Of a stretch of DNA of 64,000 nt, positions 39,605 to 49,094 are shown piece by piece. The notes beneath the pieces were generated by a model that was not told where the DNA came from, searched no databases, and worked only from the letters and a program-made list of their open reading frames with translations. A program made the position numbers and the translations under genes. The stretch is from Azospirillaceae bacterium (GTDB taxonomy: Bacteria; Pseudomonadota; Alphaproteobacteria; Azospirillales; Azospirillaceae). Every line of letters begins with the position of its first letter. Position 1 is the stretch's first letter. Location of the stretch: contig JAPWJW010000003.1 in the NCBI GenBank assembly GCA_028283825.1, positions 248,001 to 312,000 on the forward strand, written 5' to 3'.

Positions 39605-39934
39605 ATGCCTGACCCCACCATCCCTGAATCCAGGCCCATCCATCCCGACGGTGCCAGCCGCATCGCGACGCACGTCACCCTGCATGGCCGGGTGCAGGGT
39701 GTGTTCTATCGCAACTGGACGGTGGACCAGGCGCTGGGCCTGGGGCTGGACGGCTGGGTGCGCAACCGCAACGACGGTACGGTGGAGGCGGTGTTCGCCG
39801 GCACGCCGCACGCGGTGGCGGACATGGTCACCCGCTGCCGGCGCGGGCCACCGCACGCGGTGGTGACGGACGTGGACGCGAAGCCGGTTGCCGACCCCGG
39901 CGCTACCGGATTCCACAAGCTGCCGACCGTATAA
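39605..39934 (+). CDS. acyP: Acylphosphatase
   Basis: Hydrolyses carboxyl-phosphate bonds. The 109-residue protein has the signature GRVQGVFYRNWTVDQA with catalytic Arg36, and GWVRNRNDGTVEAVFAG with catalytic Asn54. It has an N-terminal extension of about 20 residues before the core, so the true start could be later. It is convergent with ctrA, with a shared hairpin. Confidence 0.93.
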   Translation: MPDPTIPESRPIHPDGASRIATHVTLHGRVQGVFYRNWTVDQALGLGLDGWVRNRNDGTVEAVFAGTPHAVADMVTRCRRGPPHAVVTDVDAKPVADPGATGFHKLPTV

Positions 39935-39938
39935 AGAC

Positions 39939-39966
39939 CAACGGCACGGGAAAGCCCGTGCCGTTG
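39939..39966. terminator. Shared terminator between acyP and ctrA
   Basis: A perfect 12-bp stem (39939-39950 with 39955-39966) closes an AAAG loop. On the minus strand it is followed by a T-containing GTCTTTAT tract, so it suits ctrA best; on the plus strand it lacks a T tract. Confidence 0.75.
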
Positions 39967-40000
39967 AGGAAGGTGCCGACGTGTGCGGAACAAGAAAAAC

Positions 40001-40702
40001 TCAGACCGCCGCCTGTTGCCGGGCTTCGTTGGGATCGCGCAGCACGTAGCCGCGGCCCCAGACGGTTTCGATGTAGTTGCTGCCGTCCGTGGCCTGCGCC
40101 AGCTTCTTGCGCAGCTTGCAGACGAAGACGTCGATGATCTTCAGTTCCGGCTCATCCATCCCGCCGTAGAGATGGTTCAGGAACATCTCCTTCGTCAGGG
40201 TGGTGCCCTTGCGCAGCGAGAGCAGTTCCAGGATGCCGTATTCCTTGCCCGTCAGGTGCAGGGGCTGGCCGCCGACCTCCACCGAACGGGTGTCCAGGTT
40301 CACGGTCAGCGGGCCGGTGCGGATGACGCTGTCGGAATGACCCTTGCTGCGGCGGACGATGGCCTGCATGCGGGCCAGCAGTTCGCGCTTGTCGAAGGGC
40401 TTGGTCAGATAGTCGTCGGCCCCGAAGCCCAGGCCCTTCAGCTTGGCGTCCAGTTCCGTCAGACCCGACAGGATCAGGATGGGGGTAGCCACGCGGGCGG
40501 ACCGCAGGCGGCGCAGGACCTCATACCCGTCGATGTCGGGCAGCATCAGGTCCAGGATGATGATGTCGTAATCATAGAGCTTCCCGATCTCCAGCCCATC
40601 TTCGCCGAGATCGGTGATGTCCACGATAAAACCTTCGGACTTGAGCATCAGTTGGATGCTCTTGGCCATTGAGGGATCGTCTTCTACGACCAGCACTCTC
40701 AT
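40001..40702 (-). CDS. ctrA: Cell-cycle response regulator CtrA
   Basis: OmpR-family transcription factor that in alphaproteobacteria controls cell-cycle or motility genes. From the ATG at 40702 (AAGGAAG upstream) it has 233 residues. The receiver contains [16 protein letters not shown], the phosphoacceptor Asp51 ([13 protein letters not shown]) and [20 protein letters not shown]. The winged helix ends with [13 protein letters not shown] and [15 protein letters not shown], essentially canonical CtrA. The C-terminus is NEARQQAAV; a terminal AlaAla is not exact, so ClpXP turnover is not predicted. It is divergent from fliI. Confidence 0.96.
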   Translation of the reverse strand: MRVLVVEDDPSMAKSIQLMLKSEGFIVDITDLGEDGLEIGKLYDYDIIILDLMLPDIDGYEVLRRLRSARVATPILILSGLTELDAKLKGLGFGADDYLTKPFDKRELLARMQAIVRRSKGHSDSVIRTGPLTVNLDTRSVEVGGQPLHLTGKEYGILELLSLRKGTTLTKEMFLNHLYGGMDEPELKIIDVFVCKLRKKLAQATDGSNYIETVWGRGYVLRDPNEARQQAAV

Positions 40703-40911
40703 GGGCGTCTTCCTTGAAAGAGGTGTAGTCTCAAGGGCGCGGGACATTAACTGCCGACTAGGTTAACAGATGCTGCGGCATTATGCTACGCGGGTAAGGC
40801 TATCCTTTAGCTAGCCCACCCGTTGTGGGCGCGACCTTCCGGCGTGTGCGCCGTGATAAGCGTTCCGGGGCCGTAACGGCTTGATTTTGGTGGATGTTAA
40901 GGGTGTCGCCC
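40703..40911. promoter_or_regulatory. ctrA-fliI divergent control region with paired TTAA half-sites
   Basis: TTAA lies at 40747-40750 and again in GTTAAC at 40763-40766, with 12 bases between them. CtrA sites normally have TTAA-N7-TTAA, so this is a half-site pair rather than a perfect box. A CCCAC/GTGGG repeat lies near 40815-40830. No strong sigma-70 or sigma-54 promoter is visible for fliI. Confidence 0.4.
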
Positions 40912-42258
40912 ATGGTCCTGTTGCACGATCCCAGCGTTCTGATCCCCGAGATCGACGCGATCACCCCCTTCAAGATCTTTGGGCGTGTGTCATCTGTGCT
41001 GGGCATGCTGGTGGAGGTCGGCGGGGTGGAGCGCCGCCTGTCCATCGGCGGGCGCTGCCGCGTCATCTCGCGCGGGGGGCGCGCCGTGCCGTGCGAGGTG
41101 GTGGGCTTCCGCAATGGCAAGGCCCTGCTGCTGCCCTTCGGCACGCTGGAGGATATCGGCCTGGGCTGCCGGGCGGAGGTGGCGGAAGGCCAGCCGGAAA
41201 TCCATCCCACGCCGGCCTGGCTGGGTCGGGTGATCAACGCCCTGGGCGAACCGCTGGACGGTAAGGGCCCTCTGCCCATGGGGCCGCTGGGCAATCCCAT
41301 CAAGGCCGCCCCGCCCCAGGCCAGCACGCGCAAGCGGGTGGGGGAGAAGATCGACCTGGGCGTCCGCGCCATGAACACCTTCCTGTCCTGCTGCCGCGGG
41401 CAGCGCATGGGCATCTTCGCCGGTTCCGGCGTCGGCAAGTCGGTGCTGATGTCCATGCTGGCGCGCTACACTGCCGCCGGCGTCACCGTCATCGGGCTGA
41501 TCGGCGAACGCGGGCGCGAGGTGCAGGAGTTCATCGAGGACGACCTGGGCGAGGAAGGCCTGGCCCGCAGCGTGGTGGTGGTGGCCACCAGTGACGAGCC
41601 GCCGCTGATGCGCCGCCAAGCGGCCTATATGACCTTCGCGGTGGCGGAGCATTTCCGCGACCAGGGCCAGGACGTGCTGTGCATGATGGACAGTGTCACC
41701 CGCTTCGCCATGGCCCAGCGCGAGATCGGCCTGTCGGCGGGGGAGCCGCCGACCACCAAGGGCTATCCGCCCACCGTGTTCGCCGAACTGCCCCGCCTGC
41801 TGGAACGCGCGGGGCCGGGCGCGGGCGACGGTACCATCACCGGCCTGTTCACCGTGCTGGTCGACGGCGACGACCATAACGAGCCCATCGCCGACGCCGT
41901 GCGCGGCATCCTGGACGGCCACATCGTCATGGAACGCCGCATCGGGGAGCGCGGGCGTTTTCCCGCCATCAACATCCTGCGCAGCGTGTCGCGCACCATG
42001 CCCGACTGCAACACGGAGGAGGAGAACCAGCTGGTCACCGCCGCGCGGCGCTTCATGTCCTCCTACGCGGATATGGAGGAGATGATCCGCCTGGGCGCCT
42101 ACCGCAAGGGCAGCGACCCCATGGTGGACCGCGCCATCGAACTGAACCCGCATATCGAGGGTTTCTTGCGCCAAGGCCGGCACGAACGCAGCGACCTTGC
42201 CACCGGCTACGCGCAATTGCAGGCCATCCTGAACGGCGCCAGTTGGCCCATCGGCTGA
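40912..42258 (+). CDS. fliI: Flagellum-specific ATPase FliI
   Basis: ATPase of the flagellar type III export apparatus. The ATG at 40912 has AAGGG upstream; an ATG at 40894 is the alternative. The 448-residue protein has Walker A GSGVGKS (171-177), [13 protein letters not shown] and [15 protein letters not shown], with [20 protein letters not shown]. These are F1-beta-like export ATPase signatures. Followed by fliJ after 11 bases. Confidence 0.96.
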   Translation: MVLLHDPSVLIPEIDAITPFKIFGRVSSVLGMLVEVGGVERRLSIGGRCRVISRGGRAVPCEVVGFRNGKALLLPFGTLEDIGLGCRAEVAEGQPEIHPTPAWLGRVINALGEPLDGKGPLPMGPLGNPIKAAPPQASTRKRVGEKIDLGVRAMNTFLSCCRGQRMGIFAGSGVGKSVLMSMLARYTAAGVTVIGLIGERGREVQEFIEDDLGEEGLARSVVVVATSDEPPLMRRQAAYMTFAVAEHFRDQGQDVLCMMDSVTRFAMAQREIGLSAGEPPTTKGYPPTVFAELPRLLERAGPGAGDGTITGLFTVLVDGDDHNEPIADAVRGILDGHIVMERRIGERGRFPAINILRSVSRTMPDCNTEEENQLVTAARRFMSSYADMEEMIRLGAYRKGSDPMVDRAIELNPHIEGFLRQGRHERSDLATGYAQLQAILNGASWPIG

Positions 42259-42269
42259 GGTAGCGGGCG

Positions 42270-42704
42270 ATGAAAAGCCTGAAGACCCTGATCCGGCTGC
42301 ACAAGAACGAGGTGGACGAAAAGCGCCGCCGCCTGACGCAGTTGCGTGAGCGGGAGGAGGAACTGACGGAACGCCGCCGCCAGTTCGAGGAACAGGTGGA
42401 GGTCGAGCGCAAGCTGTCCGGCACCTCGCTGGACCTGTCCTTCACCATCGCCGCCTACCTGAAGCAGGCCAAGATCCAGCGCAATGCCCTGGAACAGGCC
42501 AAGCACCAGTTGCATGCCCTGATCGTGGAGGCGGAGGAGGAACTGGCCACCGCCTTCCAGGAACTGAAGCGCTTCGAGCTGGCGGAGGAGGAACGCATCC
42601 GCCAGGAGAAGGCCGAGTTCGCCCGCAAGGAGGCCCTGATGCTGGATGAGATCGCCGCCCAGCGCCACACGCGCCAGCACGAGGGCGATTTCGGCGAGGA
42701 GTGA
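42270..42704 (+). CDS. fliJ: Flagellar export protein FliJ
   Basis: A 144-residue, highly charged, almost entirely helical protein with coiled-coil heptads (EVDEKRRRLTQLREREEELT onward). It matches FliJ, the export-complex stalk that contacts FliI. Position right after fliI is the strongest evidence, since FliJ sequences diverge quickly. Confidence 0.88.
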   Translation: MKSLKTLIRLHKNEVDEKRRRLTQLREREEELTERRRQFEEQVEVERKLSGTSLDLSFTIAAYLKQAKIQRNALEQAKHQLHALIVEAEEELATAFQELKRFELAEEERIRQEKAEFARKEALMLDEIAAQRHTRQHEGDFGEE

Positions 42705-42723
42705 ACCGGACGGAGTCCGCGTA

Positions 42724-43125
42724 ATGGTGAGGTTTCCGACCCTTCTGATACTGCTGTCGTGCGCGGCCGCCCCGGCCTGTGTCCGTGTCAAACCCGTCTC
42801 CTTCGCCATCAGGAGCGTGCATGTCGATCAGGCCGGCATCTGGTAGGAAAAGTCGGATGGGGACGAGACGCGCGAGACCTGCGCCCGCTTCCACCTGACC
42901 GACAGGGCGGCCACGCGCTGGTTCGCCAAGGCGAAGGAAGTGACCGAGCATGCCTGGCGGGAGGAACTGGATTGGACCCAGTGCTTCGCCAAGGGCACGC
43001 TGACCACGGCGGATGGAAAGACCTACACCTGGGACCTGGATCGGTCGGGCCGGGGGCAGGTCCATGTTTCGGGTGAGGTCTCGGCCTATCTCTCGGGGGC
43101 CGAACTGCCCTTTGATGCCCGGTGA
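42724..43125 (+). pseudogene. Secreted two-cysteine protein, copy 1, interrupted by an amber codon
   Basis: Reads from the ATG at 42724 (MVRFPTLLILLSCAAAPAC, a signal peptide) to residue 40, where a TAG lies at 42844-42846, then continues in the same frame to 43125. The 134-codon frame aligns with the next gene along its length: SFAIRSVHVDQAGIW versus SFTVRGVHVEKDGLW, CFAKGTLTT in both, and YLSGAELPF versus YLSGPELPF. The two cysteines of the mature part (ETC and QCF) are conserved. This looks like a decayed tandem duplicate, or a sequencing error at one base. Function unknown; it follows fliJ. Confidence 0.8.
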
Positions 43126-43226
43126 CAACCTTGCGGCCCAGCGTCACGCCGGGCGAAAGGGGGACGACTTCCGGCGCGAAACCCGTGACAAGAAGGACAG
43201 CGGGTTGGTGGCCGGAGGGTGGCGTG

Positions 43227-43616
43227 ATGAAATGGGTGTGTGGGATTCTGGTGGTGTTGGCGTGCGCCGGGGCGGAGGCCAAGCCCACGTCCTTCACCGT
43301 GCGCGGCGTGCATGTCGAGAAGGACGGCCTGTGGGGTGGCCAGTCGGGCGGTGCCGAGACACCGGAGAAATGCGCCCACTTCCGCCTTTCCGGTGAGGCG
43401 CTGCTCCACTGGTTCCGTCAGGCGAATGAGGTTGGCGTGCAGGCCTGGCGTCAGGACGTCGGGCAGACCAGCTGTTTCGCCAAGGGCACCCTGACCACGA
43501 CCAAGGGTGAGACCTATAATTGGGTGCTCGACCGGTCGGGCCAGGCCCGGGTGCATACCTCCGCCACCACCTCGGTCTACCTGTCGGGTCCGGAACTGCC
43601 GTTCGCCAGTAACTAA
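43227..43616 (+). CDS. Secreted two-cysteine protein, copy 2
   Basis: The intact tandem paralogue of the preceding interrupted gene. From the ATG at 43227 (GGAGGG upstream) it has 129 residues with a signal peptide (WVCGILVVLACAGAEA). The mature part has two cysteines, in EKCAHF and TSCFAKGTLTT, likely to pair. It has KGETYNWVLDRSGQARVHTS and ends PELPFASN. No family was recognised. Its 3' end overlaps by four bases the 3' end of the convergent aldo/keto reductase gene. Whether it is linked to the flagellar operon is unclear. Confidence 0.75.
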   Translation: MKWVCGILVVLACAGAEAKPTSFTVRGVHVEKDGLWGGQSGGAETPEKCAHFRLSGEALLHWFRQANEVGVQAWRQDVGQTSCFAKGTLTTTKGETYNWVLDRSGQARVHTSATTSVYLSGPELPFASN

Positions 43617-44440
43617 TTGAAATCGTCGGGGTGGGGCCCCAGGCGGCCCCTGGGATCGTCCAGGCCGGCGATGCGGGCGTGGTCGGCCTCATCAAGGCGG
43701 AAGTCGAAAATCGCGATGTTCTCGCGGATGCGGTGGGCGGTGGCCGATTTGGGGATGGGGCTGAGGCCCAAATCCAGGTGCCAGCGCAGTGCGATCTGCG
43801 CCGGCGTGCGTTCGTGCTTGTGGGCGATGTCGCGCAACACCGGATCGTCCAGCAAACGGCCCTGGCCCAGGGGGCTCCAGCACTGGGTGGCGATGCCGTG
43901 GTCGGCGTGGAAGGCGCGTAGTTCGCGCTGTTGGAAGCGGGGGTGCAGTTCCACCTGGTTCACCGCCGGGACCACGCCCGTTTCGTCCATCAGGCGGGTC
44001 AGCTGAAGGGGCGTGAAGTTGGACACGCCGATGGACCGCGCCTTGCCGCCGTCACGCAGGCCGATCAGCGCCCGCCAGGTTTCCACATAGCGGTTCATGG
44101 CCGGGGTGGGCCAGTGGATGAGGTAGAGGTCCACGGCATCCAGGCCCAGCCGGCCCAGGCTTTCGTCCAACGCCGCCGCCGGCCGCGCCGTCCCGTGGCC
44201 GTCGTTCCACAGCTTGGTGGTGATGAAGATTTTGCCGCGGGGGATGGCTGTGCGCCGCAGGCCGGCGCCCACACCCGGTTCATTGCGGTAGATGGCGGCC
44301 GTGTCCACCAGGCGATAGCCCGCCTCCAGCGCGATGGCCACGGCCGGGGTGCATTGGGCATCCGGCATGGGCCAGACGCCCAGGCCCAGCTGGGGCATGG
44401 CATGGCCGTCGTTCAGGATCAGGGTGGGTTGCTCGGTCAT
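43613..44440 (-). CDS. Aldo/keto reductase
   Basis: NADPH-dependent carbonyl reductase of the AKR5-like group. The start at 44440 (MTEQPTLILNDGHAMPQLGL) gives 275 residues. The catalytic tetrad is Asp46 and Tyr51 (VDTAAIYRNE), Lys76 (TTKLWND) and His109 (LIHWPTP). IGVSNFTPLQL and the C-terminal IPKSATAHRIRENIAIFDF are the AKR cofactor-binding elements. The endogenous substrate is unknown; 2,5-diketogluconate-type ketones are typical for relatives. Confidence 0.93.
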   Translation of the reverse strand: MTEQPTLILNDGHAMPQLGLGVWPMPDAQCTPAVAIALEAGYRLVDTAAIYRNEPGVGAGLRRTAIPRGKIFITTKLWNDGHGTARPAAALDESLGRLGLDAVDLYLIHWPTPAMNRYVETWRALIGLRDGGKARSIGVSNFTPLQLTRLMDETGVVPAVNQVELHPRFQQRELRAFHADHGIATQCWSPLGQGRLLDDPVLRDIAHKHERTPAQIALRWHLDLGLSPIPKSATAHRIRENIAIFDFRLDEADHARIAGLDDPRGRLGPHPDDFN

Positions 44441-44506
44441 GCGCGGATCCGGCCTGGCTGGAAATCTTAACCAAGATGGTTCGCCTGGTCTGAGGGGCAA
44501 GGGCCC

Positions 44507-47260
44507 TTAGATACGGGTCGCCGGCATGACGCCGCCGCCGGACGCCTGCTGCTGGGCATGCTCGACCCAGCCGTGGGCGCCCGTCTGGAACGCCAGGGTG
44601 CCGCTATAACCCACAGCCATCAGGCTGTTGCTGTAGATGCTGTGCAGTTCCCGCGTCAGATCGCTGGGCAGCAGCTTGCGGGTGCGGATCACCATGTCGA
44701 ACCGGCCCGTCCAGATCAGGCCGTCCAGCTGCATGGCGCCTAGCTGGGACAGTTGCAGGTCGATCAGGAAACGGCGCAGGACCTTGGGCGGCCGGGGGCC
44801 GCTGACGGCGGCCTCTTCATCCTCATCCTCGTCGTTCACGGCGCGGACATGGACCTGCAGGCGCCCCACCTCATCCCCGAAGGGCACGGCGTAGGTGCGC
44901 CATCCCTCCTTGCTGGGCTCCGCCGCCTGGGCGGCGATGCTGTTGAAGTCGTCCGTCAGCCGGGCGGACAGGCGGCCGCGTCCGGCCTTGCTCAGGGTGG
45001 ACATGGCCTCGCCCCCCAGCCAGCCGCTGGCGTCGCCACCACGCAAGGCCGCCAGGAACACCACCAGCGTCTTGGTCAACTGCGGCGTGGGGCGGGGCAG
45101 CACGCTGTCGATCAGCTGGTGGGCCAGGGCGGGGTTGCTGGCGGCGATGACGGCCAGGGCCTCGCGCAGCGCCGGCCAGTCGCGGCCGCGCAGCGGATCG
45201 ACGGCGGGCGGCACGGCATCCAGATCCTGCGCCGGGGCGGCGGCGGGGGCCAGTTCCACCTTGGTGCCGACGGGCAGGTCGGTGCGGGCCTGCAGCAGGA
45301 AGGTCCCCCGGGGCGTCTCCACCACCGGCTGGCCTGATCGGGTCAGGGCGACCACGGTGCCCTTGATGGTGGCCAGGGCGGGGGGCTGGTCCTTGGGTGC
45401 CAGGATGGGCGGCAGGGCGGTGTCCGGCTGGGCCGGGTCGGTCGCCATCTCCGGGGTCGGCACGGCCGCATCCGGCCGCTGGATGGAGACCAGGGTGAAG
45501 CTGAGGGTCTGGCCTGGGCTGGGATTGGCCGGCGCGTGCAGGGGGGAGGTGTAGGCACCGGCGGCGGGTGCCGCCGTCGCGGTCGGGCCGGTGGCGTCCG
45601 TGAGTGCCGCCGCCTGGGGCGCCAGGGCGCCGGGCAACATGCTGACGGCCGGCGTCATGCCGAGCCCCCGGGGCACGTTGGCGCCCTGGGGGGAGGACGG
45701 ATCGGGTGCCGCCCCTGAAAGCGGCGTGCCGCCACCCATGGCCGGCGACGGACCGCCTTGGCCGGTGGGCATGGCCAAGGGCGGCGAAGCGGGCGGTGAA
45801 GCGCCAGGCGGGGACGCGTTGATCGGGAACGCCCCCGGTGTCGGGTTGGGCGCCCCCATCGATGGCATGGCGGGAACCGTGCCTGGGGTTGTGGCACCCG
45901 GTCCGGCGGGCGTCATGGTGGCTGGGGACGGCGTGCCGCTTGCCGGAACGGGGGAAAAAGGGGCGGTGGTGCCGGAGGGCAGGCCGGTTCGCACGAAGCC
46001 GGGGCGGGCGTTCAGGAACAGGCTGCCCGGGACGAAGGGCGTCTCATCCACCACCGGCCGGACCAGGCCGGATGCGCTGGACGGCGTGCCGGCCGTGGCG
46101 GCGTTGGCGGCGGCGGATTTGGCCGCCAGGTCGGGCAGCAGGCCTGGATCACCCAGCGCCGCCAACAGCGCCGCGGCGCGGCCAATGGGCGGTGCCGGGA
46201 CTTGGGGCGGCGTTTGCGCCGTCGCCGCCGGGGATGTGGTGGTCGGTGCGGCTTGTGGAGAGGTTGATGGCGCGGCGGACGCCAGGTCGTCCGGTGTCAC
46301 CATGGGCGGGGACGCCGGCGGCAGCGTGCTGGTGGGCGAAGAGTTCGTCGGGGCCGGCGTGGGCGTAGAGGGCCCGAAGTTGGCGGGCACGCCCAGGCCG
46401 GGCTTGGTCCCGGTGGCTGCCTGCCCGCCGCTGGGCAACAGGTCGGGCAACAGGTCGGCCAGCGACGGTGGGTTGTCGTCTGCCGGGCTGGGCGTCAGGC
46501 CGTCCGTGGCGTTGGCCAGCACATCACTTGTGAGGGCCGGTAGCCCTGCCGCGGGGGGGGCGCCGCCTTGGCTGGTGGATGCGCCGGAACTGGCGCTGGA
46601 ATTGGCGGGCGGCGTCGGTGTCTGGCTGTTGGATTGCCGCGGCGTGTCGTCGGTCAGGTCGGGTTGGTCGCCGGTGTCGCCCTGGGCGCCGACGATAAGA
46701 CCCAGGCCCAAGCCTTGACTGATCGTCGATGGATTGGCGGTGGCGGCGGTTGTCGGCGCGCTTTGGCTGGTGCTGGCCGGCGGTGGGCTCAGCATCACGG
46801 CGGCCAGCGTGGTGCCCACTTGCAGCGTCGGCAGGCTGGCCGCCGGCTGCGGCACGGTCGCCTGGGCCGGAACCTGGGTTTGGGGTTGCGCCTGGGCGGT
46901 GGCTGCCGTCTGCTGAGTATTGCCGCTGGTGGCTGGCGTCTGGGTGGCCGCCGCCTGCGCCAGCACCGTGGCGGTGGTGGCGGCACCCGTCGTCTGCGCC
47001 GGGATTTGCAGGGTCAGCGGCCGGTCGGTGGGCAGCGCCTGCTCCGTGCGCACCTGCACGTCGCCGGCGGCGGTGCGCACGGTGGCCTGGTTGCCCTGCT
47101 GGTCCGTCACCATGCCGCTGACGGCCAAGGCTCGCGTCAGGCCGGCCAGCTTGTCGGGCAGTTGCAGCACCGTCACCTGGCCGACAACGGACGCCCCGGC
47201 GCCCGCCCCCGCCTGGGCGGCGTTCCCGGTCGGCACGGACGGGGCGGGGATGTTGCTCAT
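44507..47260 (-). CDS. Large Pro/Ala/Thr-rich FliK-like hook-length protein
   Basis: A 917-residue protein. The first 600 residues are low-complexity Ala/Pro/Thr/Ser/Gly, typical of a disordered export ruler. Residues about 655-915 form a folded C-terminal domain containing VKVELAPAAAPAQDL, RLQVHVRAVNDEDEDEEA, LIDLQLSQLGAMQLDGLIW and ELHSIYSNSLMAVGYSGTLA, a FliK C-terminal-like arrangement. It follows flhG on the same strand after a 32-base gap. The call rests on domain order and context rather than strong identity. Confidence 0.65.
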   Translation of the reverse strand: MSNIPAPSVPTGNAAQAGAGAGASVVGQVTVLQLPDKLAGLTRALAVSGMVTDQQGNQATVRTAAGDVQVRTEQALPTDRPLTLQIPAQTTGAATTATVLAQAAATQTPATSGNTQQTAATAQAQPQTQVPAQATVPQPAASLPTLQVGTTLAAVMLSPPPASTSQSAPTTAATANPSTISQGLGLGLIVGAQGDTGDQPDLTDDTPRQSNSQTPTPPANSSASSGASTSQGGAPPAAGLPALTSDVLANATDGLTPSPADDNPPSLADLLPDLLPSGGQAATGTKPGLGVPANFGPSTPTPAPTNSSPTSTLPPASPPMVTPDDLASAAPSTSPQAAPTTTSPAATAQTPPQVPAPPIGRAAALLAALGDPGLLPDLAAKSAAANAATAGTPSSASGLVRPVVDETPFVPGSLFLNARPGFVRTGLPSGTTAPFSPVPASGTPSPATMTPAGPGATTPGTVPAMPSMGAPNPTPGAFPINASPPGASPPASPPLAMPTGQGGPSPAMGGGTPLSGAAPDPSSPQGANVPRGLGMTPAVSMLPGALAPQAAALTDATGPTATAAPAAGAYTSPLHAPANPSPGQTLSFTLVSIQRPDAAVPTPEMATDPAQPDTALPPILAPKDQPPALATIKGTVVALTRSGQPVVETPRGTFLLQARTDLPVGTKVELAPAAAPAQDLDAVPPAVDPLRGRDWPALREALAVIAASNPALAHQLIDSVLPRPTPQLTKTLVVFLAALRGGDASGWLGGEAMSTLSKAGRGRLSARLTDDFNSIAAQAAEPSKEGWRTYAVPFGDEVGRLQVHVRAVNDEDEDEEAAVSGPRPPKVLRRFLIDLQLSQLGAMQLDGLIWTGRFDMVIRTRKLLPSDLTRELHSIYSNSLMAVGYSGTLAFQTGAHGWVEHAQQQASGGGVMPATRI

Positions 47261-47292
47261 GGATAGCGACCCATCCCCTCCGCCACGCCGGA

Positions 47293-48105
47293 TCAGCCCC
47301 CCAGGTTCAGCCGGTTGGCCACGTTTTCGATGTCGTGCGCGGCGTCAGACGTGGGGAAACGCACGAACAGGGGCGACTGGTTGCGGATGGCCTCGCGCAC
47401 CTTGGCGTCGCGCCGGACGATGCCGCCCAGCTTGGGCGACATTTTCAGATAGCGCTGGCAGACGGTCAGCAGCTTCTCATACGTCTTTTCACCCAGCGCC
47501 TTGCTGTCGGCCATATTGATGACCACCCGCAGGTCGGCCATGGGGTTGGCCTGGTAGCTGAGCTTCAGGAAGGCGTAGGCGTCGGTGATGGAGGTCGGCT
47601 CGTCCGTCGTCACCACCAGGGTGGTGCCGGCGGGGCCGGAGAAGGTGCGGACCATGCGGTCCACGCCGGCACCCAGGTCGATGACCACCCAGTCATAGTT
47701 GCGGGCCACGTCCGACAGCTCGGTGCGCAGCTGGGTCAGCCGTGCCGGGGGCAGGTTGGCCAGTGTGCCGGTGCCGGAACGGCCGGCGATGATGTCGAAC
47801 CCGCCCTCGGGGAAGCGTTGGGCCGCCCCTTGCAGGGTCACCATGCCGTCGATCACCTGGCCCAGGTCGCGCTTGGGCATCAGGCCCAGCTGGATGTCCA
47901 CGTTGGCCAGGCCCAGATCGCCGTCGAACAGCAGCGTGCGCTTGCCGGTGCGCGCCAGGGCGTGTGCCAGGGTGACGGAGAAGAAGGTCTTGCCCACGCC
48001 ACCCTTGCCGCTGGCCACCGCGATGACGTTCTGGCGGCGCAGGGGGGTGACGTTGTCGGCGGTGGCCGCGTTGGGGGAACCGGTCGGGGAGAGAAGGTCG
48101 TTCAT
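47293..48105 (-). CDS. flhG: Flagellar number regulator FlhG (MinD/ParA-like ATPase)
   Basis: A 270-residue MinD-like ATPase that controls flagellar number with FlhF. The deviant Walker A is KGGVGKT (34-40); switch motifs are LLFDGDLGLANVDIQLGLM and WVVIDLGAGVDRMV. From the ATG at 48105 it overlaps the flhF stop by four bases. A longer reading in the same frame runs inside flhF and is rejected. Confidence 0.93.
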   Translation of the reverse strand: MNDLLSPTGSPNAATADNVTPLRRQNVIAVASGKGGVGKTFFSVTLAHALARTGKRTLLFDGDLGLANVDIQLGLMPKRDLGQVIDGMVTLQGAAQRFPEGGFDIIAGRSGTGTLANLPPARLTQLRTELSDVARNYDWVVIDLGAGVDRMVRTFSGPAGTTLVVTTDEPTSITDAYAFLKLSYQANPMADLRVVINMADSKALGEKTYEKLLTVCQRYLKMSPKLGGIVRRDAKVREAIRNQSPLFVRFPTSDAAHDIENVANRLNLGG

Positions 48106-49094
48106 GCGTGGGTCCCCGTTTGCTTGGCGCGGCGTTCGGTGGTCTCGGTGCCGGGCATCATCAGGCGGGCGAGCGATAGGGGTGACAAGGCGGTCAGGCC
48201 TTCGGCGGCGCGTGGGCTGGCGCTGGCGTCGCACAGGGCCAATCCGGCCTCGTGCGCGGCGGTCAGCATGCTGCCCAGGCGGCGGGCCATGTCCAGGCGG
48301 GTGGTCAGCAGGCGGCGCACACCCAGCGCGCGGAAGGCGCGGGCCATTTCCGCCGCTTCCACCGGGTCCATGCCGGCGGGCAGGACCAGCACGGGTTCGA
48401 TGTCGGCGGCCACCAGGAAGTCGCGCAGGTCGTTCAGATCGGCCTGGCTGTAGGGGTTGCGGCCGGCACTGTCGACCAGCACCTGTTCCGCCCCGCGGTG
48501 CACGTCCAGCGCATCGGCCAGGGCCAGCGGATCCTCCACCGTCATCAGGCGCAGCTTCAGCACGCGGGTGAAGGCGGCCAACTGGTCGATGCCGCCGGCG
48601 CGCACGGTGTCGGTGGAGATCACGCCCACCGGCCGGCCTTTCAAGGCGGCGCGGGCGCACAGCTTGGCCACCGTCAGCGTCTTGCCCGCACCCGGCGGGC
48701 CCACCAGCATCAGCGGCCGGGGGAAGCGCCCCTCCGGCAGGGGCTGGAAATCGAAGACGGCCTCAAGGGCGGCGGCCAGCAGGGTCTGGGCGTCCTTGGC
48801 GTCGAAATCGGCGATGCTGTCCATCAGCCGCTGGTTCAGGTCGGCGGGTAGGCCGTGGCGGAACAGGATGTCCGTCACCTGGTCGGCGGGGTCGGGGGCC
48901 AGCGGGTCGGGATAGCGGTCATTGAGGCCGGGCATGCCGGGCCCGGGGATGGATTCCTCCACCGCCGCGGTCACCCGGACACCCACACCCTCTTCCTCGC
49001 GCGTGGCGACGATGATCGCGTCATCTCCCAGCACCTCCCGCACGAGGCGCATGGCCTCGCCCATGGTGGGCGCGTGAAAGGACTTCAGCCGCAT
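48102..49094 (-). CDS. flhF: Flagellar placement GTPase FlhF
   Basis: SRP-like GTPase that positions the flagellum. The start at 49094 gives MRLKSFHAPTMGEAMRLVRE, the standard FlhF N-terminus, in place of an upstream start. The 330-residue protein has the G1 motif GPPGAGKT (132-139), a later VLVDSAGRNPYSQADLNDL, and a degenerate C-terminal GTPase region. It is coupled to flhG and lies downstream of flhA on the same strand, separated by 413 bases. Confidence 0.92.
   Translation of the reverse strand: MRLKSFHAPTMGEAMRLVREVLGDDAIIVATREEEGVGVRVTAAVEESIPGPGMPGLNDRYPDPLAPDPADQVTDILFRHGLPADLNQRLMDSIADFDAKDAQTLLAAALEAVFDFQPLPEGRFPRPLMLVGPPGAGKTLTVAKLCARAALKGRPVGVISTDTVRAGGIDQLAAFTRVLKLRLMTVEDPLALADALDVHRGAEQVLVDSAGRNPYSQADLNDLRDFLVAADIEPVLVLPAGMDPVEAAEMARAFRALGVRRLLTTRLDMARRLGSMLTAAHEAGLALCDASASPRAAEGLTALSPLSLARLMMPGTETTERRAKQTGTHA

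Noticed and set aside
48106-48660. N-terminal extension of flhG to 48660
   Set aside because: The extension overlaps flhF and is low-complexity; the ATG at 48105 gives a normal FlhG and couples to the flhF stop.
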